64,000 nt of DNA from Jeotgalibacillus malaysiensis (GTDB taxonomy: Bacteria; Bacillota; Bacilli; Bacillales; Jeotgalibacillaceae): NCBI GenBank assembly GCA_000818095.1, contig CP009416.1, forward strand, positions 2,402,501-2,466,500. Direction: 5' to 3'. The translations under genes and the position numbers were made by a program. Positions 16,609-26,198 of the stretch are shown here, piece after piece (position 1 is the stretch's first letter; each line of letters starts with the position of its first letter). Under the pieces are notes generated by a model, which ran no database searches, had not been told where the DNA came from, and saw nothing but the letters and a program-made list of their open reading frames with translations.

Positions 16609-17424
16609 ATGGTTGTAGGCATTCCTGAAGCTTCCTATCATTATCATATTAAACGGATGCATAATGTTAATCCGGATCAGGAGCTTGAAGATCAGATTCG
16701 ATTCATCTTCGATGCCCACAATGGCAACTATGGGTACCGTCGAATCCAGGCGGCACTTAAGAGTGACGGGCTGATCATCAATCATAAAAAGGTTCAACGG
16801 ATTATGAAAAAGCTTGGCTTAAAAGGCTTAAAGTTCAGAAGGAAATCTAGAAGCTATAGCTCTTACAAAGGTACCGTAGGTAACGTGGCCAAGAACAGGT
16901 TGAATCGCCGTTTTCAAACAGCTCATCCTCTTCAAAAGCTGGCAACCGATATTACTGAATTCAAATGCTTAGGTGGCGGAAAGTTGTACCTGAGCCCGAT
17001 CCTGGATATGCATAATAGTGAAGTGATTTCATTTGGCGTCAGTCAACATCCGACATTGGATTTCGTTATGAAACCATTAGAAGAAGCTCTGAACCTTGTT
17101 AAGTATGCAAAATACCGTACAACTATTCACTCTGATCAAGGATGGCATTATCAGCACTATACATGGGTCAAGGCCCTGAAAGGGCAAAAGGTATTTCAAA
17201 GTATGTCCCGAAAAGGAAATTGTATCGACAATGCCCTTATGGAGAACTTTTTTGGTTTACTAAAGCAGGAAATGTATTATGGAGAGAAGTTACGCACATA
17301 CGAAGAACTTAAAAAAGATATTGAAACGTATATCCATTATTACAACCATGATCGAATCAAACAAAAGTTGGCTGGCATGAGTCCGGTTCAATATCGTCTG
17401 CATACCAGCCAAATGGCTGCTTAA
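16609..17424 (+). CDS. IS3-type transposase OrfB (DDE integrase)
   Basis: An rve-type catalytic domain of 271 residues if started at ATG 16609, with the three acidic positions in LATDITEF, TIHSDQGWHY and CIDNALMENFF, followed by the family K/R seven residues later. The -1 frame is open from the slippery site at 16504-16510, so the true product is probably an OrfAB fusion made by ribosomal frameshifting. It is complete, with no stop or deletion. Confidence 0.92.
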   Translation: MVVGIPEASYHYHIKRMHNVNPDQELEDQIRFIFDAHNGNYGYRRIQAALKSDGLIINHKKVQRIMKKLGLKGLKFRRKSRSYSSYKGTVGNVAKNRLNRRFQTAHPLQKLATDITEFKCLGGGKLYLSPILDMHNSEVISFGVSQHPTLDFVMKPLEEALNLVKYAKYRTTIHSDQGWHYQHYTWVKALKGQKVFQSMSRKGNCIDNALMENFFGLLKQEMYYGEKLRTYEELKKDIETYIHYYNHDRIKQKLAGMSPVQYRLHTSQMAA

Positions 17425-17484
17425 TAAAAACTCTAACTTTTGGGGGTCACATCAACTCCGTCCCCAGTAAACCGCACACCATCG

Positions 17485-18114
17485 AAATGCGGAAGGCGCT
17501 TGCCCAGCTCCGACAGGCATAAGACGCGGAGCGGAAAACGGATGACCTTTACCGTTTACCGATGCGCGGCTTATGACCCGAGGAGCTAGCGCCTGGAGCT
17601 GGACACCAAGAAATGCGGAAGGCGCTTGCCCAGCTCCGACAGGCATAAGACGCGGAGCGGAAAACGGGTGACCTTTCCCGTTTACCGATGCGTGGCTTAT
17701 GTCCCGAGGAGCTAGCGCCTGGAGCTGGACACAATCGAAATGCGGAAGCGCCTTGTTCAGACCCGACAAGCGTAAGACGAGCTGAGAGAAATGGGCGACC
17801 TTTCCCATTTTCTCAGCTTGGCTTACGACTCGAGGGTCTAGGCGCCTGGAGCTGGACACAATCGAAATGCGGAAGCGCCTTGTTCAGACCCGACAAGCGT
17901 AAGACGAGCTGAGAGAAATGGGCGACCTTTCCCATTTTCTCAGCTTGGCTTACGACTCGAGGGTCTAGGCGCCTGGAGCTGGACACAATCGAAATGCGGA
18001 AGCGCCTTGTTCAGACCCGACAAGCGTAAGACGAGCTGAGAGAAATGGGCGACCTTTCCCATTTTCTCAGCTTGGCTTACGACTCGAGGGTCTAGGCGCC
18101 TGGAGCTGGACACA
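17485..18114. repeat. five tandem ~127-bp hairpin units
   Basis: Units start at 17485, 17611, 17738, 17865 and 17992 and are 126-127 bp long. Units 1-2 form one sequence type and units 3-5 another; units 3-5 look identical. Each unit begins AAATGCGGAAG and ends GCGCCTGGAGCTGGACAC. Inside, several nested complements (AGCTGAGA/TCTCAGCT, CGTAAG/CTTACG, GACCC/GGGTC) fold each unit into one long hairpin. The apparent reading frames through it are repeat artefacts. Confidence 0.9.
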
Positions 18115-18116
18115 AA

Positions 18117-18147
18117 AAAAGGAAACGCCCAAAAAGGACATTCCCCA
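18117..18147 (-). terminator. terminator after pepA
   Basis: On the minus strand an imperfect stem, GGAA...TTCC with an inner CC/GG pairing, is followed by seven T. It is of moderate strength and directly abuts the repeat array. Confidence 0.6.
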
Positions 18148-18154
18148 TCCAACT

Positions 18155-19669
18155 TTACTTCTCCGCTCTCTCAAGCACAAACTGCTCTGTCAACAGCGCA
18201 AGGGTTCTGGCCATTGCACCTGTTCCGCCTGCTGGGCCTAAAAGATTAGCTGATTTTGTTGTGGCGGTTCCTGCGATATCAAGGTGAACCCATGGTGTGC
18301 CTTCTGTGAATTCTCCGATGAATGCACCGGCAAATAATGCGTGGCCGTCGCGTCCTGGTGAGTTGTTCAGGTCGGCTACCGGGCTGTTGCGTACACGCTT
18401 TCTGTCGCCTTCTGTGTAAGGCAGCTGCCAGATAAACTCTCCTGCTTCCACAGAAGCCTCAAGTACTTTTTCAAATAGTGGTTCATTGTTCGTCAGGGCA
18501 CCTGTTTTATCAAGACCCAGCGCGACAATAACACCGCCTGTAAGCGTCGCTACATCTACAAGGTAATTAGCGCCATGTTGTTTTGCGTACGTTACAGCGT
18601 CAGCCAGTACGAGGCGGCCTTCTGCATCTGTATTAAGAATTTCGATCGTTTTGCCGCTCATCGATGTGATGACATCATCCGGTTTAAATGCAGTGTGACT
18701 GATCATATTGTCAGTTGCTGCGATGACTGCCATCACATTTTGCTCAGGCTTCAGGCGGCCGATGATTTCCATTGCACCGAGTACGGCTGCTGCACCGCCC
18801 ATATCGGCTTTCATGCCTACGATACCGTCTTTAGGCTTAATTGAATAGCCGCCTGTATCAAATGTGATACCTTTGCCGACAAGTGCAAGTACGTCTTCCC
18901 ACTTTTCAGTCGCCTGATGCTTCATGACGATCATGCGGGGCGGGATTTCTGAGCCCTGGTTGACTGCAAGCAGCGCACCCATTCCCATTTCTTCGATTTC
19001 TTTTTTTCCAAGAATTTCGATCTCAAAATCATGTCGTTCTGCCATTTCCTTTGCATATTCAGCCATTTTTACAGAAGTCAGCAGGTTGGATGGCATATTT
19101 ACAAGCGTTCTTGCTTCGTTGGTTCCTTCTGCGAGTGCGAGTCCCACTTCGAGCGCGGCCTCAATTTCCTGTGCATCATGATCTGTGTAGATGTGCAGTT
19201 CTTCAAGCTCTACTTCAGGCACATTGGATTTCTTTTTATAGCCTTCGAATTCATACATTGAAAGCGTCACACCTTCAATCAGTGCCTGGGCAATATCTGT
19301 CGCTTCGAATTCTTTTCCTTTAAAAGAATCAAGTGCAACTGCCAGCGATGAAACCTTCTTCTTTTTCAGTGTCTTACCGAGAGCACCAAAGCTTTCTCTG
19401 AGGTCATCAAATGTCAGATTTGATTCCTTACCGAGGCCAGTGAAAATGACTCTTTTCGCATCAAGTGCACCAAGCGTCGGTAAAACTGTTACCTGCTTCT
19501 CTTTAGTTTCGACGTCACCTTCTTTGATTAGATCCGTCAGACCGCCGTTCATCTGCTCATCTATTTCTTTTGAAAAACCTGAGACCACAGGCTGGTTCCA
19601 GACACCTGCTGCTAAATAATCGTACTTCGTTTTAAGTACGTTTTCATTTGTATGTATTGTCCATTTCAT
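18155..19669 (-). CDS. pepA: leucyl aminopeptidase, family M17
   Basis: A 504-residue cytosolic, two-metal aminopeptidase that trims N-terminal residues from peptides. The C-terminal catalytic domain (about residues 180-500) shows [29 protein letters not shown] and the signature [13 protein letters not shown] with metal and catalytic residues. The N-terminal macro-like domain is complete. I chose ATG 19669 because GGAGGTG lies 7 nt before it. The gene equals yuiE in the B. subtilis yui cluster. It diverges from yuiD. Confidence 0.93.
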   Translation of the reverse strand: MKWTIHTNENVLKTKYDYLAAGVWNQPVVSGFSKEIDEQMNGGLTDLIKEGDVETKEKQVTVLPTLGALDAKRVIFTGLGKESNLTFDDLRESFGALGKTLKKKKVSSLAVALDSFKGKEFEATDIAQALIEGVTLSMYEFEGYKKKSNVPEVELEELHIYTDHDAQEIEAALEVGLALAEGTNEARTLVNMPSNLLTSVKMAEYAKEMAERHDFEIEILGKKEIEEMGMGALLAVNQGSEIPPRMIVMKHQATEKWEDVLALVGKGITFDTGGYSIKPKDGIVGMKADMGGAAAVLGAMEIIGRLKPEQNVMAVIAATDNMISHTAFKPDDVITSMSGKTIEILNTDAEGRLVLADAVTYAKQHGANYLVDVATLTGGVIVALGLDKTGALTNNEPLFEKVLEASVEAGEFIWQLPYTEGDRKRVRNSPVADLNNSPGRDGHALFAGAFIGEFTEGTPWVHLDIAGTATTKSANLLGPAGGTGAMARTLALLTEQFVLERAEK

Positions 19670-19792
19670 ATCAAACACCTCCAATTGTTTAGTATACTGT
19701 AAATGTTGTGATAATTCGATTACGGGACATCCGGAAACGTTTTGTTCTGTGGTATACTAGCTTAAAACTCCTGCCACTTGAAAGGATGACTA

Positions 19793-20278
19793 ATGCCTAT
19801 GGAACTCTTCAGCAATTTTCCTCTTTGGGCTTCATTATTCGCGATTTTATTTGCCCAGGTTGTAAAAGTACCGATTCAATTTATTGCAACACGGAAAGTG
19901 GACTGGTCACTTGTGACATCCACCGGCGGTATGCCAAGTTCCCATTCAGCTGCTGTTACTGCGCTTGCAACCGGGATTGCACTTGACTTTGGCGTTGGCT
20001 CATCAGTATTTGCGCTCGCAACAGTATTTGCCATTATTACGATGTTTGACGCGACAGGCGTACGCTTTCAGGCTGGTGAACAGGCTGCTGTTATTAACCA
20101 GCTGATGCGTGATTTTAATAAATTTGTGTCTGATGCAAGAGGATGGCAGGATAAGGATGAAGAAGAAAAGCGTAAAGAGCTGAAAACGCTGCTTGGTCAT
20201 AAGCCGATTGAAGTATTTTTCGGCGGACTGACGGGGATCTTTCTGACACTTCTCGTTCATTATCTGATCACGATGTAA
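19793..20278 (+). CDS. yuiD: YuiD, divergent PAP2-family membrane protein (DUF212)
   Basis: A 161-residue protein with about four membrane segments and the DUF212 signature TGGMPSSHSAAVTALATGI (residues about 42-60), which resembles the phosphatase motif of PAP2 enzymes, followed by MFDATGVRFQAGEQA. Its function is unknown. AAAGGATG lies before the ATG. It is transcribed with the binding-protein gene 14 bp downstream. Confidence 0.85.
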   Translation: MPMELFSNFPLWASLFAILFAQVVKVPIQFIATRKVDWSLVTSTGGMPSSHSAAVTALATGIALDFGVGSSVFALATVFAIITMFDATGVRFQAGEQAAVINQLMRDFNKFVSDARGWQDKDEEEKRKELKTLLGHKPIEVFFGGLTGIFLTLLVHYLITM

Positions 20279-20292
20279 CTGGAGGAAAAAAG

Positions 20293-21123
20293 ATGAGAAT
20301 TGTATCACTTTGTCCAAGTAATACAGAGCTCGCAGCTTATCTGGGGCTCACGGATGCCATTGTCGGTGTGGATGATTTTTCAGACTGGCCGGCTGCAGTC
20401 AATCAGCTGGAGCGGCTCGGACCCGACCTTTCAATTGATATCGATAAAGTTGAGGCGCTTAAACCTGATCTGATTTTATCTTCATTAAGCGTACCCGGCA
20501 TGGAAAAAAATGTTGAGGCGCTTGATCGAAAAGGTTTATCACACATTTGCCTTAATCCGCAGTCGCTTGATGACATTGTGCAGGATCTTCGTACCCTCGG
20601 AAACGCTGCAGGCATTCCTGATCAGGCTGAGCGCATCGCAAAAGCTTTTGAAGCAGTAGTGGAACAATGTAAGAAAGCTTCAGCAAATGTTGATTCGAGC
20701 CCTACCCTCTACTGGGAATGGTGGCCAAAGCCTGTCTTTACGCCAGGCGGAATAAACTGGCTGACAGAGATTAGCCGCCTTGCAGGGGGTGTAAACCTGT
20801 TTGAAGATGTTGACCTTGCAAGCGTTCAGACAGACTGGTCAGATGTGTTGACTAGAGATCCCGATGTCATCTGTCTGGCCTGGGTTGGTGTACAGCCTAG
20901 AAAAGTAAATCCTGAGATCCTGAATAAACGACCAGGATGGCTGGAAATGGATGCCATTCAAAAAGGGCGGGTTCATGTCCTTGAAGAAGCGCTGTACTGC
21001 CGCCCTTCACCAAGGTTACTTGAAGGTCTCATCAAGCTTGGCAGCATTCTGCACCCTGAGCAGTATAAAGGGATCGAACTGCCTGAAGAACTGAACATAA
21101 AAAAAGTGTCACGCTTCAAATAG
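20293..21123 (+). CDS. BtuF-like cobalamin/siderophore-binding protein without signal peptide
   Basis: A 276-residue protein with the class III periplasmic-binding-protein fold: MRIVSLCPSNTELAAYLGL at the N-terminus, VDDFSDWP, KVEALKPDLIL, and a C-terminal CRPSPRLLEGL segment. The family binds vitamin B12 or iron chelates outside the cell. This one starts directly with the first strand after a GGAGG site and has no signal peptide or lipobox, so it is probably cytoplasmic or uses an unusual route. No ABC permease or ATPase lies nearby. It is not part of the B. subtilis yui cluster as I recall it. Confidence 0.75.
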   Translation: MRIVSLCPSNTELAAYLGLTDAIVGVDDFSDWPAAVNQLERLGPDLSIDIDKVEALKPDLILSSLSVPGMEKNVEALDRKGLSHICLNPQSLDDIVQDLRTLGNAAGIPDQAERIAKAFEAVVEQCKKASANVDSSPTLYWEWWPKPVFTPGGINWLTEISRLAGGVNLFEDVDLASVQTDWSDVLTRDPDVICLAWVGVQPRKVNPEILNKRPGWLEMDAIQKGRVHVLEEALYCRPSPRLLEGLIKLGSILHPEQYKGIELPEELNIKKVSRFK

Positions 21124-21137
21124 CGTGACACTTTTTT
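21105..21137. terminator. bidirectional terminator
   Basis: AGTGTCACGCT pairs perfectly with AGCGTGACACT (21105-21115 with 21122-21132), with A-run left and T-run right. It overlaps the stop codon of the plus-strand gene and serves the converging yuiC too. Confidence 0.88.
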
Positions 21138-21138
21138 G

Positions 21139-21777
21139 TTATTGATTATTTAGTGCAGCAAACTCTTCTTCAGTCAGTGTACCGTCGCCTTCTTTCAGCA
21201 CGTACACTTCGACTTTTTGCTTGCCCCATTCGTTAAATACTTCATCGACTGTATCAAAGTACAAGTCGATGATGTTGCCTTTAATGGCGCTTCCTGTATC
21301 AGCGACTACCCCGTAGCCGTAGCCGGGAATAAACATCACAGTACCAATTGGAAATACCTTCGGGTCAGCTGCAATCGTAGAATACAGGTCTCTCTTTACC
21401 TCGATCCCTGAAAATGTGATGCCATACAGCTCATCACCAGGCTCTTTACCAGTGGACTCAATTCCGGCAGTGTAGCCGGTCGCTGTAACTGTTTTTGATG
21501 GATTGTCCACCACATGTCTCGGCACAGCTTTATCTTTGTTTCCTTTCACTTTAGAAGCAATCAGCTTATATGCTGTATCCTCGCTCGAAAGTGTTTTTGA
21601 TGTTAAAGACAGCTCTCTGTCCTGTAACATTCTCATATCCTCAACGACTGGCACCATTTCTTCAGATGGCAATGCAATCGACCATCTTTCGGCTGCTGCC
21701 TTGTTTTCCTGCGTAAAAAATAACGAAGCAAGCCCTGCAAGTAGAATTCCTGCAGATACTTTTACTATTTTAGACAT
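21139..21777 (-). CDS. yuiC: YuiC, secreted 3D-domain muralytic protein
   Basis: A 212-residue protein with an N-terminal signal segment (residues 1-24) and a C-terminal 3D domain with the aspartate-bearing [19 protein letters not shown] motif. Related MltA/3D domains cleave peptidoglycan as lytic transglycosylases, and B. subtilis YuiC is described as such. The ATG at 21777 follows GGAAGGAG by about 8 nt and begins with a normal signal peptide; the 14 extra upstream codons would precede it. The final acidic tail is unusual but short. Confidence 0.88.
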   Translation of the reverse strand: MSKIVKVSAGILLAGLASLFFTQENKAAAERWSIALPSEEMVPVVEDMRMLQDRELSLTSKTLSSEDTAYKLIASKVKGNKDKAVPRHVVDNPSKTVTATGYTAGIESTGKEPGDELYGITFSGIEVKRDLYSTIAADPKVFPIGTVMFIPGYGYGVVADTGSAIKGNIIDLYFDTVDEVFNEWGKQKVEVYVLKEGDGTLTEEEFAALNNQ

Positions 21778-21872
21778 TACATCTACTCCTTCCAAAATTA
21801 CATATTCCCTATATGACAAAGATTAATCATTTATGACATAAGACCTAATCCTTTGAATTGCCTGACAACTAA

Positions 21873-21903
21873 AAAAGCTCCACGTCATCCGGGGAGCTTT
21901 TAG
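21873..21903 (-). terminator. terminator after yuiB
   Basis: AAAAGCTCC pairs with GGAGCTTTT, overlapping the yuiB stop, with a T-run on the minus-strand side. Confidence 0.75.
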
Positions 21904-22226
21904 AACATTCGGTAACCCTGCTTACGGAGCCATATCATTACAAGTCCTGCAATGATCGCGCCTGCCATACCGCTTGATAATATTAAAATATCCGCTGGTG
22001 CCAGCGAAACAAATCGGGTTCCGAGCGCAGAAAAAGATTCTCCCGGTTCACGAAAATACTCGATGAATCTGACTTCATCGACAATCAAAATCGTAATGAC
22101 TGGATAAATCACTGCCATGATCCACGTCATACGTAATAACATATTTAATAAGAAGCCGATTCCAAAAAATAAGATCAGAAACAGCATCATCGAAATTAAA
22201 AGTTCAGCCAATCCAAACGAAGCCAA
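21900..22226 (-). CDS. yuiB: YuiB-like small membrane protein
   Basis: A 108-residue protein with three membrane segments (about residues 8-33, 37-55 and 78-100). It matches YuiB in position (yuiC-yuiB-yuiA) and type; the function is unknown. The best start is the TTG at 22226, because the GGAGGTG ribosome site lies 6 nt upstream; the ATG of the longer frame overlaps that site and would leave none for itself. Confidence 0.7.
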   Translation of the reverse strand: MASFGLAELLISMMLFLILFFGIGFLLNMLLRMTWIMAVIYPVITILIVDEVRFIEYFREPGESFSALGTRFVSLAPADILILSSGMAGAIIAGLVMIWLRKQGYRMF

Positions 22227-22299
22227 ATGATACACCTCCATGTTCACTAGAACAGTGTACATCACTTGGGAATCCAGTGCAATGCTCATGTCTGAACGT

Positions 22300-22480
22300 T
22301 CATTTTGATGACACAAAGTTAGGTTTGGGGACGAAGTGGATTTTTGAAAATGCGGCTGTGGTGGTTTGAAATGTAGCAATCATAGCTCCGTTTGTCGCGA
22401 TACACCCGGGTATTTGTTCGAATCCGAGCCGGGTTTGTAGCTTTCCGCTGTTCTGAACGTCATATTTGATCCTTAAAGAT
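22300..22480 (-). repeat. 21-bp periodic array with GATACACCCGG core
   Basis: TTTGT blocks recur every 21-22 bp from about 22390 on the plus strand, beginning with TTTGTCGCGATACACCCGG (core at 22399-22409). The same core occurs at 46906, 47127 and, inverted, 53320. No gene is supported here. Confidence 0.6.
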
Positions 22481-22500
22481 CCACTTCTCTAAAATAGAAA

Positions 22501-22526
22501 AACCGGATGCTTCCAGGCATCCGGTT
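22501..22526 (-). terminator. terminator after yuiA
   Basis: AACCGGATGC pairs with GCATCCGGTT around a 6-nt loop; on the minus strand it is followed by TTTTTCTATTTTAG. Confidence 0.85.
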
Positions 22527-22533
22527 GTATCAT

Positions 22534-22641
22534 CTATTTTTTACCTTCCCCTCCACAATTAGGGCAGGTTTCTGATCCGCCTAGTCTTAACTGAAAATAT
22601 CCTTTACCAGCGCAATAGCTGCAATTTGTTTGTTTTTTCAT
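22534..22641 (-). CDS. yuiA: YuiA-like 35-residue zinc-ribbon protein
   Basis: A tiny protein with two CxxC pairs in the pattern CSYCAGKG and CPNCGGEG, resembling one DnaJ cysteine-rich repeat, so it probably binds one zinc. GAGAGGGTG precedes ATG 22641, and a strong terminator follows. The longer frame upstream has no ribosome site. It corresponds to YuiA of B. subtilis, of unknown function. Confidence 0.75.
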   Translation of the reverse strand: MKKQTNCSYCAGKGYFQLRLGGSETCPNCGGEGKK

Positions 22642-22940
22642 GTGTTGCACCCTCTCTTCTGATGTATTGAGAGTACTATAGCACGGACGCTTTAAAGCTG
22701 AAAAGTGGCAAATTTGGCGAAAAAAGCGCATGAAAGCGAATACATACGCCCGTTTCTTCCGTTTTCTTTAATTATCAGAAAATTTAGAACTGTGGGTAAA
22801 TTTCGCAATTTGTTCACAATTGGCTTTTTTATACCAGTGTTCTCATTGTCCATAATCGATATTTAGAGGATAACAGTTACTGCTTAGTTTAAATGATTAA
22901 GACAGTGTATAGATAAATCAAATTATTTTTATTATATTCA

Positions 22941-23067
22941 GCAGCCCATTATTCTGGAGGGCGGAGACTCCCGCCCCAGGAAGGGACAGGTGAGACCCCG
23001 CAAGCGAAGCTGAGGAGGCTCACCGCCCGGGGGCAGGAAAGCGCAGTCCTCCAGAATAATGGGCTGC
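22941..23067 (+). repeat. ~130-bp hairpin element, copy 1
   Basis: The element has 18-bp perfect outer arms GCAGCCCATTATTCTGGA (22941-22958) and their complement (23050-23067). The inner consensus is GGAGACTCC, GGGACAGGTGAGACCCCGC and GAGGAGGCTCACCG. It lies between the nudix gene and yuiA; the rest of this 445-bp gap (22642-22940) is AT-rich and shows no gene. Confidence 0.9.
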
Positions 23068-23086
23068 GTTATAAGACACCAAATTA

Positions 23087-23569
23087 TTAAAAAAACAAAT
23101 GATACTTCGTATAACCGAACTCATCTCCAGGATCTGAATTACGGTTAATTTCGAGTGTGGCCGCCTCTTCATGATCAAGCATGACCGGTATCATGGAGGA
23201 TACATCCGGATGGTCCCTCAGTTCACTTTTTTCTATCCATGCTGCTTCTGCGATCTCTTCTTCAGGAACCATTAAAGACTCAGCTTCATCCACTGCTCTC
23301 ATAACAAAGATAATCATATTATCACTGATCGTATCTTTCAGCACGCCGCTCCTGAAGCCCGCTACCTTGATGACTTCAGCGGTAATACCCGTTTCTTCCT
23401 TCACTTCTCTTACTGCTGCCTGATCTGCTGTTTCCCCTTCTTCCACAAATCCGGCCGGTATGGACCATTTACCTTTTAAGCCGCCGTATTTTTTCTTTAC
23501 GACGAGCCATTCGCCTTTACTGTTTTCGACGACGCCTGCTGCGCCTAACCAGACTTTCCCTCGTTTCAT
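23087..23569 (-). CDS. Nudix hydrolase
   Basis: A 160-residue Nudix enzyme. The Nudix box GFVEEGETADQAAVREVKEETG (residues about 41-62) has all the conserved glutamates that bind Mg2+. Such enzymes hydrolyse nucleoside diphosphates linked to another group; the substrate cannot be told from sequence. The ATG is preceded by AAGGGGTG. It lies downstream of yumB beyond a terminator and so may have its own promoter. Confidence 0.85.
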   Translation of the reverse strand: MKRGKVWLGAAGVVENSKGEWLVVKKKYGGLKGKWSIPAGFVEEGETADQAAVREVKEETGITAEVIKVAGFRSGVLKDTISDNMIIFVMRAVDEAESLMVPEEEIAEAAWIEKSELRDHPDVSSMIPVMLDHEEAATLEINRNSDPGDEFGYTKYHLFF

Positions 23570-23592
23570 GTTGACACCCCTTATATATGTAG

Positions 23593-23621
23593 AAAAAAGA
23601 GCAGCCGCAGCCGCTCTTTTT
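23593..23621 (-). terminator. terminator after yumB
   Basis: AAAAAGAGC...GCTCTTTTT flank a GC-rich loop (23593-23621), with a T-run on the minus strand, between yumB and the nudix gene. Confidence 0.8.
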
Positions 23622-23622
23622 A

Positions 23623-24837
23623 TTAAAACATGTTTAGCTTACCTTTTTTGAATACAAGTCCAGGACCACCGAGGATATATAGCGCACGGTTGTCGATGAC
23701 TTTCTTCATCATAGCAGCTTTTTTACCTGTGATTTTACGGCCAAATACTTCGCCGATCGCTTCGCTTTCGCCAAGTGAGCAGACAGTACCTTTAAGGTCA
23801 GGTGTGAATGGCTCAAGCTCTTCACCCTTGAACAGTGCAACCAGGTTGTGTGCAGTGTGTGCACCCTGCTGCATTGCGATCTGTGCAGTTGGCGGGTATG
23901 GACGTTCTGTCTGTGCATTGATCATTAATGCGCAGTCTCCAACGATGAATACGTTGTTGTGTCCTGGAGCGCGAAGGTCCGGATCAACTTTGATACGGGC
24001 ACGCATGTTGTCAAAGCCTGCTTTTTCGATGATTGAGTTACCGCGAACGCCGGCAGCCCATACAACTGTTTTAGCAGGGATTTCTTCGAATACGTCTTCA
24101 CCTTTTTTAATCTTAACACCCTCAGGCGTTGCTTCTGTAAGAGGTGTTCCGATTGAGAATTCGATTCCCTTACTCTTCAGGTAGTTTACTGCATATTCAA
24201 CAAGCTCTTCGTCAAAGCCTGGAAGAACCATTGGTGCAGCTTCTACACAAAGAATACGAACTGCTTTAGGATCTACATCATATTCCTCGCAAAGTTCAGG
24301 AAGACGGTCTGCAAGTTCTCCAAGGAATTCGATTCCTGTGAAGCCTGCACCACCAACAATGATTGTTAGTCTTGAAGGATCTTTTACTTCTTCAAGGCTG
24401 TACGTTGCGAATTGGTATTCGATGTGGTCACGGATCTGGCGCGCAGCTTTTACGTTAGCGATCGAGAAAGCGTGCTCTTTTAAGCCAGGGATTCCGAATG
24501 TTTCACCTTCGAAACCAAGTCCGACTACAAGGTAGTCATAAGCGATTTCAGAACGGTCTGTAATCACTTTTTGTGCTTTTGTATCAATATTTTCAACTGT
24601 TGCCTGTACAAAGTTTACTTTCCCTTTATCAATCACGCCGCCGATATCAAATCGTACTGCGTCAGGAGACATTGTACCTGCTGCTGCTTCATGAAGCCAT
24701 GTAGATTCGTAATGGTAATCATTCTTATTCACTAGAATGATATCTGCATCATCTGCATTCACAAGCTTCTGAAGTTTTGTAATAACGGATAATCCACCGT
24801 ATCCTGCTCCTAAAACAACCACTGTAGGTCTTTTCAA
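23623..24837 (-). CDS. yumB: type II NADH dehydrogenase (NDH-2), YumB-like
   Basis: A 404-residue FAD flavoprotein of the NADH:quinone oxidoreductase type II family. It has an N-terminal FAD-binding GAGYGGLSV (residues 8-16), an NADH-binding [17 protein letters not shown] near residue 160, VWAAGVRGN, and the FAD segment VFIVGDCAL near residue 290. The C-terminus carries the membrane-contact region expected in NDH-2. It passes electrons from NADH to menaquinone without pumping. The start is taken at TTG 24837, where the family normally begins (MKRP-like), 11 nt after AAGGTGG; a GTG two codons further upstream is possible. Confidence 0.88.
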   Translation of the reverse strand: MKRPTVVVLGAGYGGLSVITKLQKLVNADDADIILVNKNDYHYESTWLHEAAAGTMSPDAVRFDIGGVIDKGKVNFVQATVENIDTKAQKVITDRSEIAYDYLVVGLGFEGETFGIPGLKEHAFSIANVKAARQIRDHIEYQFATYSLEEVKDPSRLTIIVGGAGFTGIEFLGELADRLPELCEEYDVDPKAVRILCVEAAPMVLPGFDEELVEYAVNYLKSKGIEFSIGTPLTEATPEGVKIKKGEDVFEEIPAKTVVWAAGVRGNSIIEKAGFDNMRARIKVDPDLRAPGHNNVFIVGDCALMINAQTERPYPPTAQIAMQQGAHTAHNLVALFKGEELEPFTPDLKGTVCSLGESEAIGEVFGRKITGKKAAMMKKVIDNRALYILGGPGLVFKKGKLNMF

Positions 24838-25134
24838 TTGGATCACTTCCACCTTTTTAATATGAGATTACGATGCTTTTAAGGCAGCAACGCTTGCCCT
24901 TATAAAAGATTGTGAAATTGTTCACGAGAATGAACATCATACTTCTTCTATTGATTCTTTGTCTGAAACCATCATATTCTTTTTTTCTTCTTATTTCAAG
25001 GTTTTATGCTAAAATCTGAAAACTTACTTTCATCCAAAAGTCTGAAAAGTGCTTTTTGGGAACCTCAGAAAAGGTTAAGCAGTCCCCTCGTGTGTTACAC
25101 TACATGCAAATCAGGTTTTGTGGAGGGATCTCAG

Positions 25135-26130
25135 ATGAAAGAGGATACTTCGATTTATGATATTACAGTGATAGGCGGCGGTCCGGTCGGGCTGTTCACA
25201 GCTTTTTACGGCGGTATGCGCCAGGCAAGTGTAAAGCTGATTGAAAGTCTTCCGCACCTTGGCGGACAGCTGACTGCTTTATATCCTGACAAATATATAT
25301 ACGATGTAGCAGGTTTTCCAAAAGTAAAGGCGCAGGAGCTGGTTGATAACTTAACCGCTCAAATGTCACGCTTTGATACAGAAATCCGTCTTGGTCAGGA
25401 AGTCACACACGTTGAAAAGCGTGAGGATGGCGTATTCGTTCTGACTACACCGGAGGAAGTTCATTATACACGAACAATTATTATTACTGCAGGAAACGGT
25501 GCATTCCAGCCAAGAAAGTTAAATCTTGATGGACTGAACGACTTTGAAGAGAAAAATCTTCATTACTTTATAGAAGATCTTTCAAACTTCAAGGATCAGG
25601 ATGTCGTACTTTTAGGCGGCGGTGATTCAGCGGTTGACTGGGCACTGATGCTTGAGCCTGTTGCCAAATCAGTAACACTCGTGCACAGACGTGATACATT
25701 CCGTGCACACGAAGCAAGTGTAGAACAGCTGAAGCAGTCATCGGTTAATGTGATGACGCCTTATGTTCCGGTTGCCTACCAGACAATGAACGACATTATT
25801 CAATCCCTGACGCTGCAAAAGGCAAAGTCAGAGGAAACAACTGTATTGAATTTTGATCATTTAATTGTCAATTACGGATTTGTCTCATCTCTAGGTCCGA
25901 TCAAAGAATGGACGCTAAATATTGAAAAGAATTCGATTGTCGTTAATTCCAGAATGGAAACAAATATCCCTGGCATTTATGCAGCAGGCGATGTGTGTAC
26001 CTACGATGGAAAAGTAAAGCTGATCGCATCAGGATTTGGTGAAGCACCGACTGCTGTGAATAATGCGAAAGCTTCTATTGATCCAAAAGCACGTGTGCAG
26101 CCAATGCACAGCACATCTATGTTCAGCTGA
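25135..26130 (+). CDS. yumC: ferredoxin/flavodoxin-NADP+ reductase, YumC type
   Basis: A 331-residue thioredoxin-reductase-like FNR of the Bacillus type. It has an FAD motif GGGPVGLF (residues 14-21), GGQLTALYP, an NADPH motif [13 protein letters not shown] near residue 160, and YAAGDVCTY near 285; it lacks a CxxC, as expected. It moves electrons between NADPH and ferredoxin or flavodoxin. The ATG 25135 follows GTGGAGG by 7 nt; the extra 43 codons in the open frame carry no ribosome site. It diverges from yumB over about 300 bp. Confidence 0.92.
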   Translation: MKEDTSIYDITVIGGGPVGLFTAFYGGMRQASVKLIESLPHLGGQLTALYPDKYIYDVAGFPKVKAQELVDNLTAQMSRFDTEIRLGQEVTHVEKREDGVFVLTTPEEVHYTRTIIITAGNGAFQPRKLNLDGLNDFEEKNLHYFIEDLSNFKDQDVVLLGGGDSAVDWALMLEPVAKSVTLVHRRDTFRAHEASVEQLKQSSVNVMTPYVPVAYQTMNDIIQSLTLQKAKSEETTVLNFDHLIVNYGFVSSLGPIKEWTLNIEKNSIVVNSRMETNIPGIYAAGDVCTYDGKVKLIASGFGEAPTAVNNAKASIDPKARVQPMHSTSMFS

Positions 26131-26198
26131 TTGTCCGTTTAGTAAAAGCAGCCCCGGGTATGATATAGAGTATCAACTACTTTTTGGAGAGTGATACC

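Larger units (their letters stand above)
15976..17454 (+). mobile_element. IS3-family insertion sequence (complete)
   Basis: A 1,479-bp element with 26-bp imperfect terminal inverted repeats (15976-16001 and 17429-17454) starting TG and ending CA. It is flanked by the 3-bp direct repeat ACT (15973-15975 and 17455-17457). It carries overlapping-frame orfA and orfB. All expected parts are intact, so it may be active. The subgroup is probably IS150-like, judged from the two-HTH OrfA, the 3-bp duplication and the frameshift signal. Confidence 0.9.

Noticed and set aside
17485-18114. Regular repeats resembling a CRISPR array
   Set aside because: The units are 127 bp long, join head-to-tail without unique spacers, and fold internally; no cas gene is present.
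17452-18152. Open frames through the tandem hairpin array (up to 135 codons)
   Set aside because: They repeat the same peptide because the DNA repeats, have no ribosome site, and overlap on both strands.
24838-25134. Possible riboswitch between yumB and yumC
   Set aside because: No recognised aptamer blocks and no terminator were found; it looks like an ordinary divergent promoter region.
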